Below are positions 44,259 to 55,787 of a stretch of 64,000 nt of DNA, piece by piece; positions within the stretch are counted from its first letter, which is position 1, and each line of letters starts with the position of its first letter. The position numbers and the translations under genes are program-made. The notes under the pieces are model-generated. The model searched no databases. It saw only the letters and a program-made list of their open reading frames with translations, and had not been told where the DNA came from. The stretch spans positions 149,381 through 213,380 of the forward strand of contig NZ_JAGQCH010000002.1 of NCBI RefSeq assembly GCF_024346055.1, written 5' to 3'. The DNA comes from Cyanobium sp. Cruz CV13-4-11. Lineage in GTDB: Bacteria; Cyanobacteriota; Cyanobacteriia; PCC-6307; Cyanobiaceae.

Positions 44259-44918
44259 TCACGGCAGGCCCAGTTCCCGCAACCGTGCCTGCCAGCGGGC
44301 GTAACCGGCGGCGTTGAGATGCACGCCGTCCACCGTGTAGGCGCGCTTGAGACCATCGGCGTCCGCCATCACCGGTGTGAGATCGACGTAGTCCCGGGAA
44401 GGCGTCTGCTGGGCGAGGCGTTGATTGAGTTCCGCCACCCGGCGAACCCCTTCGGGACCACAGCGAAACCGGGCGCAGGGAATGGTGGACTGGACGATCA
44501 CCCGCGCGCCGCTGCCGAGCTGCAGGCCGGTGCGCAGCCACTGGATCCGGCCGGCGATGCGGCCAGGGTCATAGCCCCAGACAATGTCGTTGATCCCCAC
44601 CATCACCAGGTAGGTGCGGGCACCGGTCCGGCGGATCGCCGGCAGACGGGCCATCAGCTGGAAACTGGTGTCGCCACTGACGCCTTGGTTATGGACGACT
44701 CGGCCGGGAAACGCCGCCTGCCAGTCGCCCTGGGCCGTGAGTGAATCACCGACGAAGGTCACCGGACCGCCGCGGCTGGGCGACGATCCTGACGGCTCCG
44801 GCGCCGGGGAAGCGATGGACTTGGCGCTGGGCCTGGAGAGCAGGCCCCACCCCAGGGTCAGCAGGGTGAGCGGAACCGCCACCCAGCCACCGATCCGCAG
44901 CCATGACGACCCAGACAC
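44259..44918 (-). CDS. SGNH/GDSL-type hydrolase, membrane-anchored
   Basis: The 219-residue protein has an N-terminal membrane anchor or signal (about residues 6-27) and an SGNH domain. The four blocks are GDSLTA (Ser), GVSGDTS (Gly), VGINDI (Asn) and DGVHLN (Asp/His). Such enzymes are lipases, esterases or acyl-carbohydrate deacetylases; the substrate is unknown. It is inserted between rplA and rplJ, which are adjacent in most bacteria, in the same orientation and nine bases after the rplA stop. Confidence 0.88.
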   Translation of the reverse strand: MSGSSWLRIGGWVAVPLTLLTLGWGLLSRPSAKSIASPAPEPSGSSPSRGGPVTFVGDSLTAQGDWQAAFPGRVVHNQGVSGDTSFQLMARLPAIRRTGARTYLVMVGINDIVWGYDPGRIAGRIQWLRTGLQLGSGARVIVQSTIPCARFRCGPEGVRRVAELNQRLAQQTPSRDYVDLTPVMADADGLKRAYTVDGVHLNAAGYARWQARLRELGLP

Positions 44919-44927
44919 GGCAGGGGA

Positions 44928-45635
44928 TCAGCTGTCCTGCTTGATGTCCTGGAGCGCGGCGAAGTCGACCTGCACCGAGGGGCCCATCGTGGAGGCGACG
45001 TAGAGGCTCCTCCAATAGCGGCCCTTGGCGCCGCTGGGCTTGTTGCGGTCGATCGTTTCCTGCAGGGCCTTGAGGTTCTCCAGCAGCTTGGCGGTGGGGA
45101 AGCTGGCCTTGCCGAAACGCACGTGCACGATGCCGGCCCGATCGGCCCGGAACTCCAGCTTGCCCGCCTTGAACTCGCTGATGGCGCCGCCAAGATCGGT
45201 GGTGACGGTGCCGGCCTTGGGGTTCGGCATCAGGCCGCGGGGACCGAGCACCCGGCCGAGCTTGGCCACCTTGGGCATCATGTCCGGGGTGGCGATCAGC
45301 AGATCGAACTCGATGGCACCGCCGGCGATCTGATCCACCAGCTCATCGTCGCCGGCCAGGTCGGCACCGGCCGCCTTGGCTTCGGCCACCTTCTCGCCCC
45401 GGGCGATCACCGCGATGCGAATCGTCTGACCGGTGCCGTGGGGCAGGGCCACGGTGGTGCGCAGCTGCTGGTCGGTGTACTTGGGATCAATGCCGAGGCG
45501 CACGTGGGCTTCGATGGTTTCGTCGAACTTGGCGGTGGCGGTGTCCTTGACCAGCTCGAGAGCCTCGAGCGGTTCGTAGGAGCGGTCCTCCACCTTGGCG
45601 GCGAGGGCCGTGAAGCGTTTGGAGATTTTTGTCAT
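44928..45635 (-). CDS. rplA: 50S ribosomal protein L1
   Basis: The 235-residue protein forms the mobile L1 stalk and usually represses its own operon. Typical segments are [48 protein letters not shown] and [14 protein letters not shown] 45635 fits the conserved N-terminus. The stop is nine bases ahead of the SGNH gene. Confidence 0.97.
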   Translation of the reverse strand: MTKISKRFTALAAKVEDRSYEPLEALELVKDTATAKFDETIEAHVRLGIDPKYTDQQLRTTVALPHGTGQTIRIAVIARGEKVAEAKAAGADLAGDDELVDQIAGGAIEFDLLIATPDMMPKVAKLGRVLGPRGLMPNPKAGTVTTDLGGAISEFKAGKLEFRADRAGIVHVRFGKASFPTAKLLENLKALQETIDRNKPSGAKGRYWRSLYVASTMGPSVQVDFAALQDIKQDS

Positions 45636-45711
45636 GGCAGGAAGGGGTGCGGACGACCGTGGGCGGTCTCCCCCAGGTAGGTGAATGGAAAGGAACGACG
45701 CCCGGGGAGGG

Positions 45712-46137
45712 TCAGTCGCTGACGGCAACGCCCATGTTGCGGGCGGTGCCTTCGATGATGCGCATGGCCGACTCAACGCTGGCGCAATTGAGGTCGGGCA
45801 GTTTGGTCTTGGCGATCTCCTCGAGCTGGGCGCGGCTGATGGCACCCACAGCGCCCTTGGCGGACGTGGCGGCACCTTTGTCGATGCCGGCGGCCTTGGA
45901 GATGAGCACCGAGGCGGGCGGGGTCTTGGTGATGAAGGTGAAGCTGCGGTCTTCGAAGACCGAGATCTCCACCGGGATCACGTACCCCGCTTTCTCTTGA
46001 GTGCGGGCGTTGTATTCCTTGCAGAACGCCATGATGTTGACCCCGTGCTGACCGAGGGCAGGGCCCACCGGTGGTGCGGGGTTCGCTTTGCCGGCCTGGA
46101 GGGCCAGCTTGATCACAGCTACGACTTTCTTGGCCAT
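45712..46137 (-). CDS. rplK: 50S ribosomal protein L11
   Basis: The 141-residue protein binds the GTPase-associated region of 23S r[39 protein letters not shown] begins the N-terminal domain; the C-terminal rRNA-binding domain includes [26 protein letters not shown]. It lies between rplA and nusG in the usual order. Confidence 0.98.
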   Translation of the reverse strand: MAKKVVAVIKLALQAGKANPAPPVGPALGQHGVNIMAFCKEYNARTQEKAGYVIPVEISVFEDRSFTFITKTPPASVLISKAAGIDKGAATSAKGAVGAISRAQLEEIAKTKLPDLNCASVESAMRIIEGTARNMGVAVSD

Positions 46138-46149
46138 CGGCTGGGCTGG

Positions 46150-46198
46150 GGGACGGAACTCTCTTGCGGGAGAGCGGGACGGAACTCCCTCGCGGGAG
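46150..46198. repeat. Tandem direct repeat, two 23-base units
   Basis: Two units, 46150-46172 and 46176-46198, read GGGACGGAACTC(T/C)CT(T/C)GCGGGAG and differ at only two positions. Each unit folds into a small hairpin (CTC(T/C)C with GGGAG). They lie just upstream of rplK in the nusG-rplK gap, where transcript control could act. Confidence 0.7.
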
Positions 46199-46262
46199 CA
46201 CTGCGGATGGCCGGGGCGATGGTCGGCCCGGCAGCGTGGCGGTCCGGGGATGGACCACCCTG

Positions 46263-46287
46263 GGCCGCCCTCCGCAGGGAGGCGGCC
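46263..46287 (-). promoter_or_regulatory. Stable hairpin after nusG, no poly-T
   Basis: GGCCGCCTCC-CTGC-GGAGGGCGGCC can form a long GC stem with one bulged base just after the nusG stop. No T run follows, so it is not a normal rho-independent terminator; it may protect the message or slow RNA polymerase before rplK. Confidence 0.45.
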
Positions 46288-46295
46288 GCCGCTGA

Positions 46296-47000
46296 TCAGC
46301 TCTGTTTGCTGATCTGGGAGAACTCGAGCTCGACCGGGGTCTCCCTGCCGAAGATCGACAGGAGGGCCTTCAGCTTGCTGCGTTCCCCGGAGACTTCGAT
46401 CACTTCGCCCTGGAAGTCCTTGAAGGGACCGGCCGTGACGAGGATCTGGTCGCCTTCGGTGAGGTCGACCTTGAGGACGGGCTTCTTCTCGGCGGCACGC
46501 TTGAAGATGCGATCCACCTCCTGGCGGCTGAGGGGCCGGGGGCGGATATGCCCCCGGGCCTTGCCGGTGGCGCGGCGTTCCTCCTGGCCGACGAAGTTGA
46601 TGACGTTGGGGGTGCTGCGCACCGCCATCATCGTGTCTTCATCGAGGACCATGCGCACCAGCACGTAGCCGGGAAACACCTTCTCCTCGATGGACTGGCG
46701 GCTGCCGTCCTTCTTCAGCTTGACACCAGGGGTCTGGGGGATCTCGATCTCGAGGATCCGGTTGCTGACCCCCAGGGTGACGGCCCGCTGCTCGAGGGTG
46801 GCCTTCACCTTCTTCTCGCAGCTGGAGGCCACCTGAACAGCGAACCAGCGGGCCACCTGGGGCTTGGTGGCTTCACCCGCCTCGGCGGCGCCATCTGCGG
46901 CGGCAAGGCCAGGGCCTTCGCCAGGAAGCTCCAGCACATCGGGGGCGTCCGGTTCGATCTCGGGCACGGTCTCGGGCACGGCAGACAGGGGAAGGGTCAT
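46296..47000 (-). CDS. nusG: Transcription termination/antitermination factor NusG
   Basis: The 234-residue protein couples RNA polymerase to ribosomes and Rho. After an acidic N-terminal extension of about 55 residues, the NGN domain ([21 protein letters not shown]) and the KOW domain ([23 protein letters not shown]) follow. ATG 47000 overlaps the secE stop by one base. The extension is longer than in E. coli. Confidence 0.95.
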   Translation of the reverse strand: MTLPLSAVPETVPEIEPDAPDVLELPGEGPGLAAADGAAEAGEATKPQVARWFAVQVASSCEKKVKATLEQRAVTLGVSNRILEIEIPQTPGVKLKKDGSRQSIEEKVFPGYVLVRMVLDEDTMMAVRSTPNVINFVGQEERRATGKARGHIRPRPLSRQEVDRIFKRAAEKKPVLKVDLTEGDQILVTAGPFKDFQGEVIEVSGERSKLKALLSIFGRETPVELEFSQISKQS

Positions 47001-47332
47001 CAACGGAAGATCTGAGCCGATCCCCAGTGATAGAAGCGATCGATCGCGGCGATGGCCGCGGCCGAAAGGCTCACCATCAGGATCACCGCCACCGATTCGC
47101 TGAACAGCTGCTGGCGGCTCGGCCAGACAACCTTGCGCAGTTCCGCGAGGGTGACCGCAAGGAAACCGGTGGGGGCCTCCTCTTCAGTCGCAGCAGTATC
47201 CGGCCCCTCGTCGGGTTCGGACAGGCCATTCCGCTGGGCCAAGGGCCCTTCGGGACTGCTCGTGGTGGTGGTGACGGGGGGGATGGGTTCCACGGTGTGG
47301 ATTCCGATGGCTGCCGTTACGTCGGCAAGCAT
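47000..47332 (-). CDS. secE: Preprotein translocase subunit SecE
   Basis: The 110-residue protein has a low-complexity N-terminus and the SecE signature LAELRKVVWPSRQQLF followed by one membrane helix (about residues 80-100). It clamps SecY in the Sec channel. ATG 47332 is used; TTG 47338 is also possible. It overlaps nusG in the usual secE-nusG order. Confidence 0.93.
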   Translation of the reverse strand: MLADVTAAIGIHTVEPIPPVTTTTSSPEGPLAQRNGLSEPDEGPDTAATEEEAPTGFLAVTLAELRKVVWPSRQQLFSESVAVILMVSLSAAAIAAIDRFYHWGSAQIFR

Positions 47333-47347
47333 CGACAAACGATCACC

Positions 47348-50161
47348 CTACCGGACGTCCTTCCCCGCCGTCCCCAGGGGAAGGAAGCGAAAGCCCGCTT
47401 CCCCGGGACCGGCGAGCTCCAGCCGCACGCCCCTGGCGCCACTGAAGTGATCCTCCAGCAATTCGGTGGCCAGGGGATTCTCGATGCGACGCCGCAGCAC
47501 CCTCCGCAGCGGGCGGGCGCCGTATTCGGGCTCGTAGCCCTGCTGGGCCAGGGACACCACGACGGCTTCATCCAGCTCCAGCTCCAGGTGCTGCTCCCGC
47601 AGCAGGGCGGCCAGCTCCGCCAGTTGCAGCCGCACGATGCGCTCGAGATCGGTGCGGGCGAGAGGCCGGAAACGGATCACCTCATCGATGCGGTTGAGAA
47701 ATTCCGGGCGGAACTGGCGCGACAGGGCCTCCTCCACCGCCAGATCCAGGGCACGCTCCTGGGCCAGCTCGCCGTCCTGCGGGTGATGCGGATCCCCACT
47801 GCCATCGGTGCTGGAGCCGGAGCGGGCCCGTTCCAGGATCGCCCGGCTGGCCAGGTTGCTGGTCATGATCACCACCGTGTGGCGGAAGTCCACCGTGCGG
47901 CCCTGGGAATCGGTGAGCCGGCCGTCGTCGAGCACCTGCAGCAGCAGGTTGAACACATCCGGATGGGCCTTTTCCACCTCATCCAGAAGCAGCACGGCGT
48001 AGGGGCGGCGGCGCACGGCCTCGGTGAGCTGCCCCCCCTCCTCGTAGCCCACGTAGCCAGGGGGCGCCCCCACCAGGCGGGCGACGGCGTTGCGCTCCAT
48101 GAACTCGCTCATGTCCAGACGCACCAGGGCCTCCTCCTCATCGAAGAGGGCCGCCGCCAGGGCCTTGGCCAGTTCCGTCTTGCCCACACCCGTCGGCCCC
48201 AGGAACAGGAACGACCCCACCGGCCGGGTGGGGGCCTGCATGCCGGCCCGGGAGCGGCGGATCGAGGCCGCCACCGCCGCCACCGCCTCCGGCTGGCCGA
48301 TCACCCGCCCCGACAGGCGCTGCTCCAGCTCCAGCAGCTTCTGCCGTTCCCCGGCCAGCAGCTGCTGCACGGGGATGCCGGTGGAGCGGGCCACCACATC
48401 GGCGATGTCCCCCTCCTCCACCTGTTCACGCAGCATCGGATCGCTCTGCAGCTCCGCCTCGACGGCGGCGCGGCGTTGCTGCACGCTGTGCAGGGGGTCG
48501 TACTGGAGCCGGGCGGCCTCCTCCAGGTCCCCATCCCGCTCCGCCTCGGCGATGGCATGGCGCAGCTCCTCGTCCTGGTGCATGAGCTCGCGCAGCTCCT
48601 CGAGGCGCTCCCGCTCCCCCGCCCAGCGGCGCTGCAGCCGGTCGAGCTTCTCGTGGGCGAGGCGCCGCTGCTCCTGCAGCAGCAGGCGCTCCTCCAGGGG
48701 CGCCACCTCAGCCGCCAGCAGCTCCAGCTCCACCCGCCGCAGGTCGGCCTCGGCCGCTTCCACCACCTGGGGCTTGGAGGTGGCCTCCATGCGCAGGTTG
48801 GCGGCGGCCTCATCGATCAGATCGATGGCCGAATCGGGCAGGCAGCGGTCGCTGATGTAGCGGGCCGCAAGCCTTGAGGCCGCCACCAGGGCCCCATCGG
48901 TGATGGTGACGCCATGGTGGAGCTCGTAGCGCTCCTTCAGCCCCCGCAGGATTTCGAGGCAGGTGGGGCCGTCGGGCTCGCGGATCACCACCTGCTGGAA
49001 ACGGCGCTCCAGGGCCGGGTCCTTTTCGATGCTGCGCCGGTAGTCCTCGGCGGTGGTGGCGCCGATGCAGCGCAGGTCGCCCCGGGCCAGCACCGGCTTG
49101 AGGATGCTGGCCGCATCGGTGCCGGAGCGATCGCTGCCCACCACCGTGTGCAGTTCATCGATGAACAGCACCACCCCGCCGGCGCCTCTGGCACCGTCGC
49201 TGTCGCGGACCTCGGCCAGCACGCTGCGCAGGCGCTCCTCGAACTGGCCGCGGAACTTGGCCCCGGCGATCAGCGCCCCCAGATCGAGGGCCACCAGCCG
49301 CAGGCCCCGCAGCGCATCGGGCACCTCGCCGGCCACGATCCGCTGGGCCAGGGATTCGACCACCGCGGTCTTGCCGACGCCGGGCTCACCGATCAGCACC
49401 GGGTTGTTCTTGCTGCGGCGCGAGAGCACCTGGATCAGCCGGCGGATCTCCGGGTCCCGTCCCACCACCGGATCGAGTTCTCCGGCCCGGGCGGCGGCGG
49501 TGAGGTCGCGGCCGTAGCGGTCCAGGGCACCGGGTTCGGGATCCCCCTCCCGCTGCAGGGTCAGGCTGGTGTCCGGCAGTGACGCCGGCGCCGATGCAGG
49601 CACAGGGGCCGGTGCCGGCGGGGCTGCAGGGAAAGGAATGGCGGCGGGAGGCATGGAGGCGGGGGGATCGGCAACGGCCGGCAGCGGCCGCCACTGGCGC
49701 AGCAGCAGGTCCTCGCTCAGCCCCTCCTCGACCAGCAGGGACGCGCCGACGCGGGGCTCCCCCAGCAGGGCCAGCAGAACGTGGGGCACATCCAGCAGCC
49801 GGGATCCCCAGGCCGCCCGGCGGCGATCGGCCTCCTCCAGCAGATCCTCGAGGGCATCGCCGATGTAGAGGGTGCCGCCGTCGCCGCCGGGCTGCTCGGC
49901 GCAGAAGCTTTCCAGTCGGTCGAGCAGCCGGTCCTCGTCGAGGGGCAGCGGCGCCACCCAGGAGGCGAAGCGACGGTTCAGAAGCAGGGTGAGCAGCAGG
50001 TGCTCGACGTCCATGGCGCCGTGGCGCCAGCGCCTCGCCTGCTCCTGGGAGGCGATCAACAGATCCCAGGCGGCGTCACTGAAGCGGTCGGGATCGCTGG
50101 TGAGGCTGGCGGCCGTGCCCGCCGGCCCCCGGTCGTCGCGCAGGCGGGAATCAGGGCGCAT
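47348..50161 (-). CDS. clpB2: ClpB2-type AAA+ chaperone
   Basis: The 937-residue protein has a Clp N-domain (about 25-160), a Pro/Ala-rich linker, a first AAA+ module with GEPGVGKT and VLFIDELHT, a long coiled M domain (about 510-620) and a second AAA+ module with [12 protein letters not shown] and [12 protein letters not shown]. The M domain places it with ClpB rather than ClpC. In picocyanobacteria a second ClpB occupies this place between secE and eno. Start overlaps the gloA stop by 11 bases. Whether it disaggregates proteins is not visible; ClpB2 proteins are reported as functionally distinct from ClpB1. Confidence 0.9.
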   Translation of the reverse strand: MRPDSRLRDDRGPAGTAASLTSDPDRFSDAAWDLLIASQEQARRWRHGAMDVEHLLLTLLLNRRFASWVAPLPLDEDRLLDRLESFCAEQPGGDGGTLYIGDALEDLLEEADRRRAAWGSRLLDVPHVLLALLGEPRVGASLLVEEGLSEDLLLRQWRPLPAVADPPASMPPAAIPFPAAPPAPAPVPASAPASLPDTSLTLQREGDPEPGALDRYGRDLTAAARAGELDPVVGRDPEIRRLIQVLSRRSKNNPVLIGEPGVGKTAVVESLAQRIVAGEVPDALRGLRLVALDLGALIAGAKFRGQFEERLRSVLAEVRDSDGARGAGGVVLFIDELHTVVGSDRSGTDAASILKPVLARGDLRCIGATTAEDYRRSIEKDPALERRFQQVVIREPDGPTCLEILRGLKERYELHHGVTITDGALVAASRLAARYISDRCLPDSAIDLIDEAAANLRMEATSKPQVVEAAEADLRRVELELLAAEVAPLEERLLLQEQRRLAHEKLDRLQRRWAGERERLEELRELMHQDEELRHAIAEAERDGDLEEAARLQYDPLHSVQQRRAAVEAELQSDPMLREQVEEGDIADVVARSTGIPVQQLLAGERQKLLELEQRLSGRVIGQPEAVAAVAASIRRSRAGMQAPTRPVGSFLFLGPTGVGKTELAKALAAALFDEEEALVRLDMSEFMERNAVARLVGAPPGYVGYEEGGQLTEAVRRRPYAVLLLDEVEKAHPDVFNLLLQVLDDGRLTDSQGRTVDFRHTVVIMTSNLASRAILERARSGSSTDGSGDPHHPQDGELAQERALDLAVEEALSRQFRPEFLNRIDEVIRFRPLARTDLERIVRLQLAELAALLREQHLELELDEAVVVSLAQQGYEPEYGARPLRRVLRRRIENPLATELLEDHFSGARGVRLELAGPGEAGFRFLPLGTAGKDVR

Positions 50162-50552
50162 CGGAGCGGGGCGGTGTCTGGATCAGTTCCACCTTGTAGC
50201 CATCGGGATCCTCCACAAAGGCGATCACGCTGGTGCCGTGCTGCTTCTGCCCCGGTTGCCGCACGACCCGGCCGCCCTTGGCGGCGATGGCCGCGCAGGT
50301 GGCGTAGATGTCATCGACGCCGATGGCCAGATGGCCGAAGCCGGTCCCGAGGTCGTAGGCGCCGGTGCCCCAGTTGTGGGTGAGTTCCAGCACCGTGGTG
50401 TCCTGCTCCTCCCCGTAGCCCACGAAGGCCAGGGTGTAGGAGCCGCCGGGATAGTCCTTGCGGCGCAGCAGTTTCATGCCGAGCACCTCGATGTAGAAGC
50501 GCAGGGAACGCTCCAGGTCGCCCACCCTGAGCATGGTGTGAAGCAGTCGCAT
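50151..50552 (-). CDS. gloA: Lactoylglutathione lyase (glyoxalase I)
   Basis: The 133-residue enzyme converts the methylglyoxal-glutathione hemithioacetal to lactoylglutathione. Metal ligands are in LLHTMLRV (His5), VLELTHNWG (Glu), FGHLAIGV (His) and YKVELIQ (Glu). The motifs are those of short bacterial glyoxalase I. ATG 50552 matches the family N-terminus; the gene diverges from eno across 129 bases. Confidence 0.95.
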   Translation of the reverse strand: MRLLHTMLRVGDLERSLRFYIEVLGMKLLRRKDYPGGSYTLAFVGYGEEQDTTVLELTHNWGTGAYDLGTGFGHLAIGVDDIYATCAAIAAKGGRVVRQPGQKQHGTSVIAFVEDPDGYKVELIQTPPRSDAP

Positions 50553-50657
50553 CGGCGCTGGACCAGCTCCAGCCATTCTGACGACGGGGCCGGGGGCCCG
50601 GGCCATCGCCAGACGGTGGCGCAGGGAACACAGGCAAGGGTGGAGGGCCACCCATAG

Positions 50658-52687
<2,030 letters not shown>

Positions 52688-53001
52688 GATGGCCAGGGCT
52701 TGGGAATTTTCACTGCCAAGTATTGCACTGCCCGGCAGTGCATCCCAGGACCATCCATGCAGCCCCTGGGAACGACGGGCAGGCCACCCGTGGGGCCACT
52801 CACCTCACGAACTCGGGCAAACACACATCCAACCAAGCATCACAGGCCATCACATGCGGGAGCCCCGAAGCAAAACGGTGGTCAGCAGCAACCATGCATA
52901 CGTCATGGGTGATTCCTGCGTCCATGCAACCCAGAATTCGGGACAACCACCGATCCCGTCCTGCCGCAGATCCGGGGCTGCTAGTTTCCAGCAATGCCCG
53001 C
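52688..53001. other. Divergent intergenic region with a palindrome
   Basis: This 314-base gap separates the FkbM pseudogene from the aldo/keto reductase gene. It is less GC-rich than its surroundings. A perfect inverted repeat lies at 52725-52741; otherwise I see no gene and no clear promoter. Confidence 0.5.
52725..52741. promoter_or_regulatory. Perfect palindrome, possible operator
   Basis: GCACTGCC and GGCAGTGC are exact inverted copies separated by one C. A shorter related CACTGCC occurs at 52711-52717. Position between divergent genes suits an operator; a transcript hairpin is also possible. No regulator is identified. Confidence 0.5.
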
Positions 53002-54039
53002 ATGTCTGAACGCCAGTCGGTGACACCCACCTTGCCATCACGCTTCGGCTTCGGCACCTCGGGCATCATGGGTGCGGCCCTCACCCGCTCTGGCCGGCTG
53101 CGGCTCCTGGAAGCGGCGCTGGAGCATGGCATCCACCATTTCGACACGGCCCCCCTCTACGGCCAGGGCGAGGCCGAAACCCTGGTCGGCCACTTCGCCC
53201 GCTCCCGCCGCGACCGCCTCACCATCACCACCAAGTTCGGGCTGCTGCCCCCTCAGCACCCGGCACTGCTGAAGCCCCTGATTCCACTCGCCAGGGTGGT
53301 CAACCGCCGGCTGCTGATCCCACTCCAGCGGCGCTCCACCGTCGCTGCCGCCCGGCCAGCCGCTACCCCGCTGGTGTCGGGGATCTCCAACCCCGCTGGA
53401 GAAGGCGCCGCCCCGACGAGGCCGGCCATCCCCGCTATCGCCTACACGCCGGCGATGCTCCGCAGCCAACTGGAGCGGAGCCTGCGCCATCTGGGAAGTG
53501 ATTACATCGATTACTACTTACTCCACGAATGCCATGCAGACTATCTCAATCAGGGCTTCATCGATTGCCTGGAAACCCTTGTACAGGAAGGCAAAATTCG
53601 TCACTATGGCACCGGCAGTGGCCGCTGGCAGAGTCGTTGCATTCTTGAGAGCCATTCCGCCCTGCCATGGGTCGTACAGATTCCCGATGGATGGTCCGAT
53701 CTGGATACGGAGTGGTTTCGCCAACGGGGCACGGCTCCGCTGTTCACCCACAGTTCATTGCGAGTGAGTCAGGAATCCGGGGACAGTTCACTCCACGGCA
53801 TCGCTGAACGCTGGGCAGCCCTCACCGATCAGGACCCCAAGCGTCCAGGCCTGGTCAGCGATTTTCTTCTGACTGTGGCCTTGATCAAGAACCCCACAGG
53901 TTGCGTGATCTTTTCAAGCAGCAAGCCAGGCCATATTCGCAACAATGTGCAGCTTCTCCTGAGGGCTGCAGGCTTTCAAGAGGCTGCTGGTCAGATGCTC
54001 CAGGAGGCGACGACGAAACACCCAAGCATCCACGGATGA
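53002..54039 (+). CDS. Aldo/keto reductase
   Basis: The 345-residue protein is an NAD(P)H-dependent TIM-barrel reductase. The catalytic tetrad is visible: Asp and Tyr in FDTAPLYG, Lys in TTKFG and His in LLHECH. An unusual Pro/Ala-rich insertion of about 45 residues follows LLPPQHP. The gene lies in the accessory insert and is followed 10 bases later by a GMC oxidoreductase on the same strand. Codon usage is less GC-rich than in the neighbouring housekeeping genes. The substrate is unknown. ATG 53002 is used; longer in-frame starts lack support. Confidence 0.88.
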   Translation: MSERQSVTPTLPSRFGFGTSGIMGAALTRSGRLRLLEAALEHGIHHFDTAPLYGQGEAETLVGHFARSRRDRLTITTKFGLLPPQHPALLKPLIPLARVVNRRLLIPLQRRSTVAAARPAATPLVSGISNPAGEGAAPTRPAIPAIAYTPAMLRSQLERSLRHLGSDYIDYYLLHECHADYLNQGFIDCLETLVQEGKIRHYGTGSGRWQSRCILESHSALPWVVQIPDGWSDLDTEWFRQRGTAPLFTHSSLRVSQESGDSSLHGIAERWAALTDQDPKRPGLVSDFLLTVALIKNPTGCVIFSSSKPGHIRNNVQLLLRAAGFQEAAGQMLQEATTKHPSIHG

Positions 54040-54049
54040 CTTCATCGAT

Positions 54050-55642
54050 ATGTTCATCGATTTCGCTGATGCCAACCATTCAGTCCCCGAAGAGATCGAT
54101 GTCTGCATTGTTGGCGCCGGCGTCATGGCCCTGGCGATGGCAAGCCATCTGAGTGCCCACAGCCGCCGGCGGATCCTGCTGGTGGAGGAAGGGGACCTGG
54201 TGGATACGGAAGCCGCTTCATCGGTTCCCGCCGAAGCCAACAGCGGCGATGTGCACTCCGCTGTGGCCTCCTCCAGGGCCCGGGGCTTCGGGGGATCCAG
54301 TCGGCGCTGGGGAGGCCAGGCCCTGCCCTTCACCCCCCTGGATCTGTCCCATCGGCCCTTCCTGCCGGAACTGGACGGGTGGCCGGTCGACTGGGAGGAA
54401 CTGAATCGTTTCTATCCAGCCGCCGACCGGTTCCTTGGCTTGAGCCCATTGCCGTTTGATGCGGATCTGTGGCGATCGGAAAAGGTGACGGCCCCCTTCC
54501 AGCACGGCCGGGATCTGGAACTCATGATCTCGAAGTACAGCCCCCATCCCTACCTGGCCTCCGTCCATCGCCGACCCATCGAGAGCTCCAGACAGGTGGA
54601 TTGCCTGTTGCATGCAAAGGTGGCTTCCCTGGGGCTCGATCAAGATGGTCGCCATGTCCGCAAGGTACGGATACGCAGCCCCCAAGGCAGGGAAACCGTC
54701 CTGGCCGCCAGGGTGGTGGTGCTCTGTGCCGGCGGCATTGAGAATGCCCGCATTCTGCTGGCCTCTCCGCAGCCTGGCGGTTGTGCGATCGGCAACCAGG
54801 CTGATCTGGTGGGACGCTACTACCAGGACCATGTCGGTTTCTATGCTGCCCGCTTGATCCCCCAGGATTGGGGGGCTTTTCGCCACCTGTTTGCCAGCTT
54901 TGTGCCGGGAAACCAGAAGTATCTCCCGAAACTCCAGCTGTCCCAAGCCTTGCAGCGGCGGGATGGCCTGCTCAATGTGACGGGCAATCTTGATGTGCAG
55001 GAAGCCGATGACTCGCCGCGACATTCGGCAAGAAAGATTTTTCGCACCCTCCTCCGCCGCAACCGCCATGGGCAGGATCAGCGGGCGAGCTTCAAGGATC
55101 TCTGGCGGTTGCTTCGCGCAACACCGCAGACCCTTGACCTGCTGACCGCCCATTTCATCGACCATCGAATCGCCCTTCCCCGTAAAGGGCGTTTCTTCCT
55201 GATGGCCAATGCGGAGTGCGAGCCTCTCCATGGCAGCCGCATCACGCTGGGTGAACAGCGCGATGCCTATGGACTTCTCCGCCCTGTGGTGAAGTGGCTG
55301 ATCAGTGACCTCACGTTCCAGGCCCTGCAGACCTACGGACATGCCTTGAAACGCAGTCTGGAACCGGCCGGAATCGCGATGGTTGAGCTCAGTCCCTACC
55401 TGGTGGATCCCTCGGCCAACTGGAAGGAGAGGGCCTACAGCCTTTACCACCATATGGGGGCGACCCGAATGGCCGCCAGCCCAAGCGAGGGCGTGGTGGA
55501 TGGGCAGGGCCGTGTGCATGGGATCGACAACCTGTACATCGCCGGCACCTCGATCCTGCCAACCGGCAGTGCGTCCAATCCCAGCTACACCGCCCTGGCC
55601 CTGGCCTTGCGGACCGCTGATCATGTCCTCAACCATTCCTGA
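54050..55642 (+). CDS. GMC-family oxidoreductase in accessory insert
   Basis: The 530-residue FAD enzyme has a dinucleotide fold (VGAGVMALAMA), the GFGGSSRRWGGQ stretch, and the C-terminal pair: His in YHHMGATRM and Asn in GSASNPSY. The catalytic residues are therefore intact. It shares only the family core with the two GMC proteins of the oxidase operon and lacks the cysteine cluster. It follows the aldo/keto reductase by 10 bases, so the two may form a sugar-modifying pair, perhaps for a surface polysaccharide as FkbM would suggest. The pathway is inference. Confidence 0.88.
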   Translation: MFIDFADANHSVPEEIDVCIVGAGVMALAMASHLSAHSRRRILLVEEGDLVDTEAASSVPAEANSGDVHSAVASSRARGFGGSSRRWGGQALPFTPLDLSHRPFLPELDGWPVDWEELNRFYPAADRFLGLSPLPFDADLWRSEKVTAPFQHGRDLELMISKYSPHPYLASVHRRPIESSRQVDCLLHAKVASLGLDQDGRHVRKVRIRSPQGRETVLAARVVVLCAGGIENARILLASPQPGGCAIGNQADLVGRYYQDHVGFYAARLIPQDWGAFRHLFASFVPGNQKYLPKLQLSQALQRRDGLLNVTGNLDVQEADDSPRHSARKIFRTLLRRNRHGQDQRASFKDLWRLLRATPQTLDLLTAHFIDHRIALPRKGRFFLMANAECEPLHGSRITLGEQRDAYGLLRPVVKWLISDLTFQALQTYGHALKRSLEPAGIAMVELSPYLVDPSANWKERAYSLYHHMGATRMAASPSEGVVDGQGRVHGIDNLYIAGTSILPTGSASNPSYTALALALRTADHVLNHS

Positions 55643-55787
55643 GGCCCAAAGCACCTGTTCCCTTATCACGAGGATCGTGGCGAGCGGATCGCAGCCGTGA
55701 CGAGAACCCCAGCCATGGGATCGGCGCCGCCCCTATCTTCAGGACGGGTGGAGTCGCCTGGGATGCTTTCGTCGGCGGATCGGTGAC

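Noticed and set aside
47348..50161. ClpC as an alternative name for the ClpB2 gene
   Set aside because: The long coiled M domain is of ClpB size, and the position between secE and eno fits ClpB2. No ClpP-binding loop of ClpC type was recognised.
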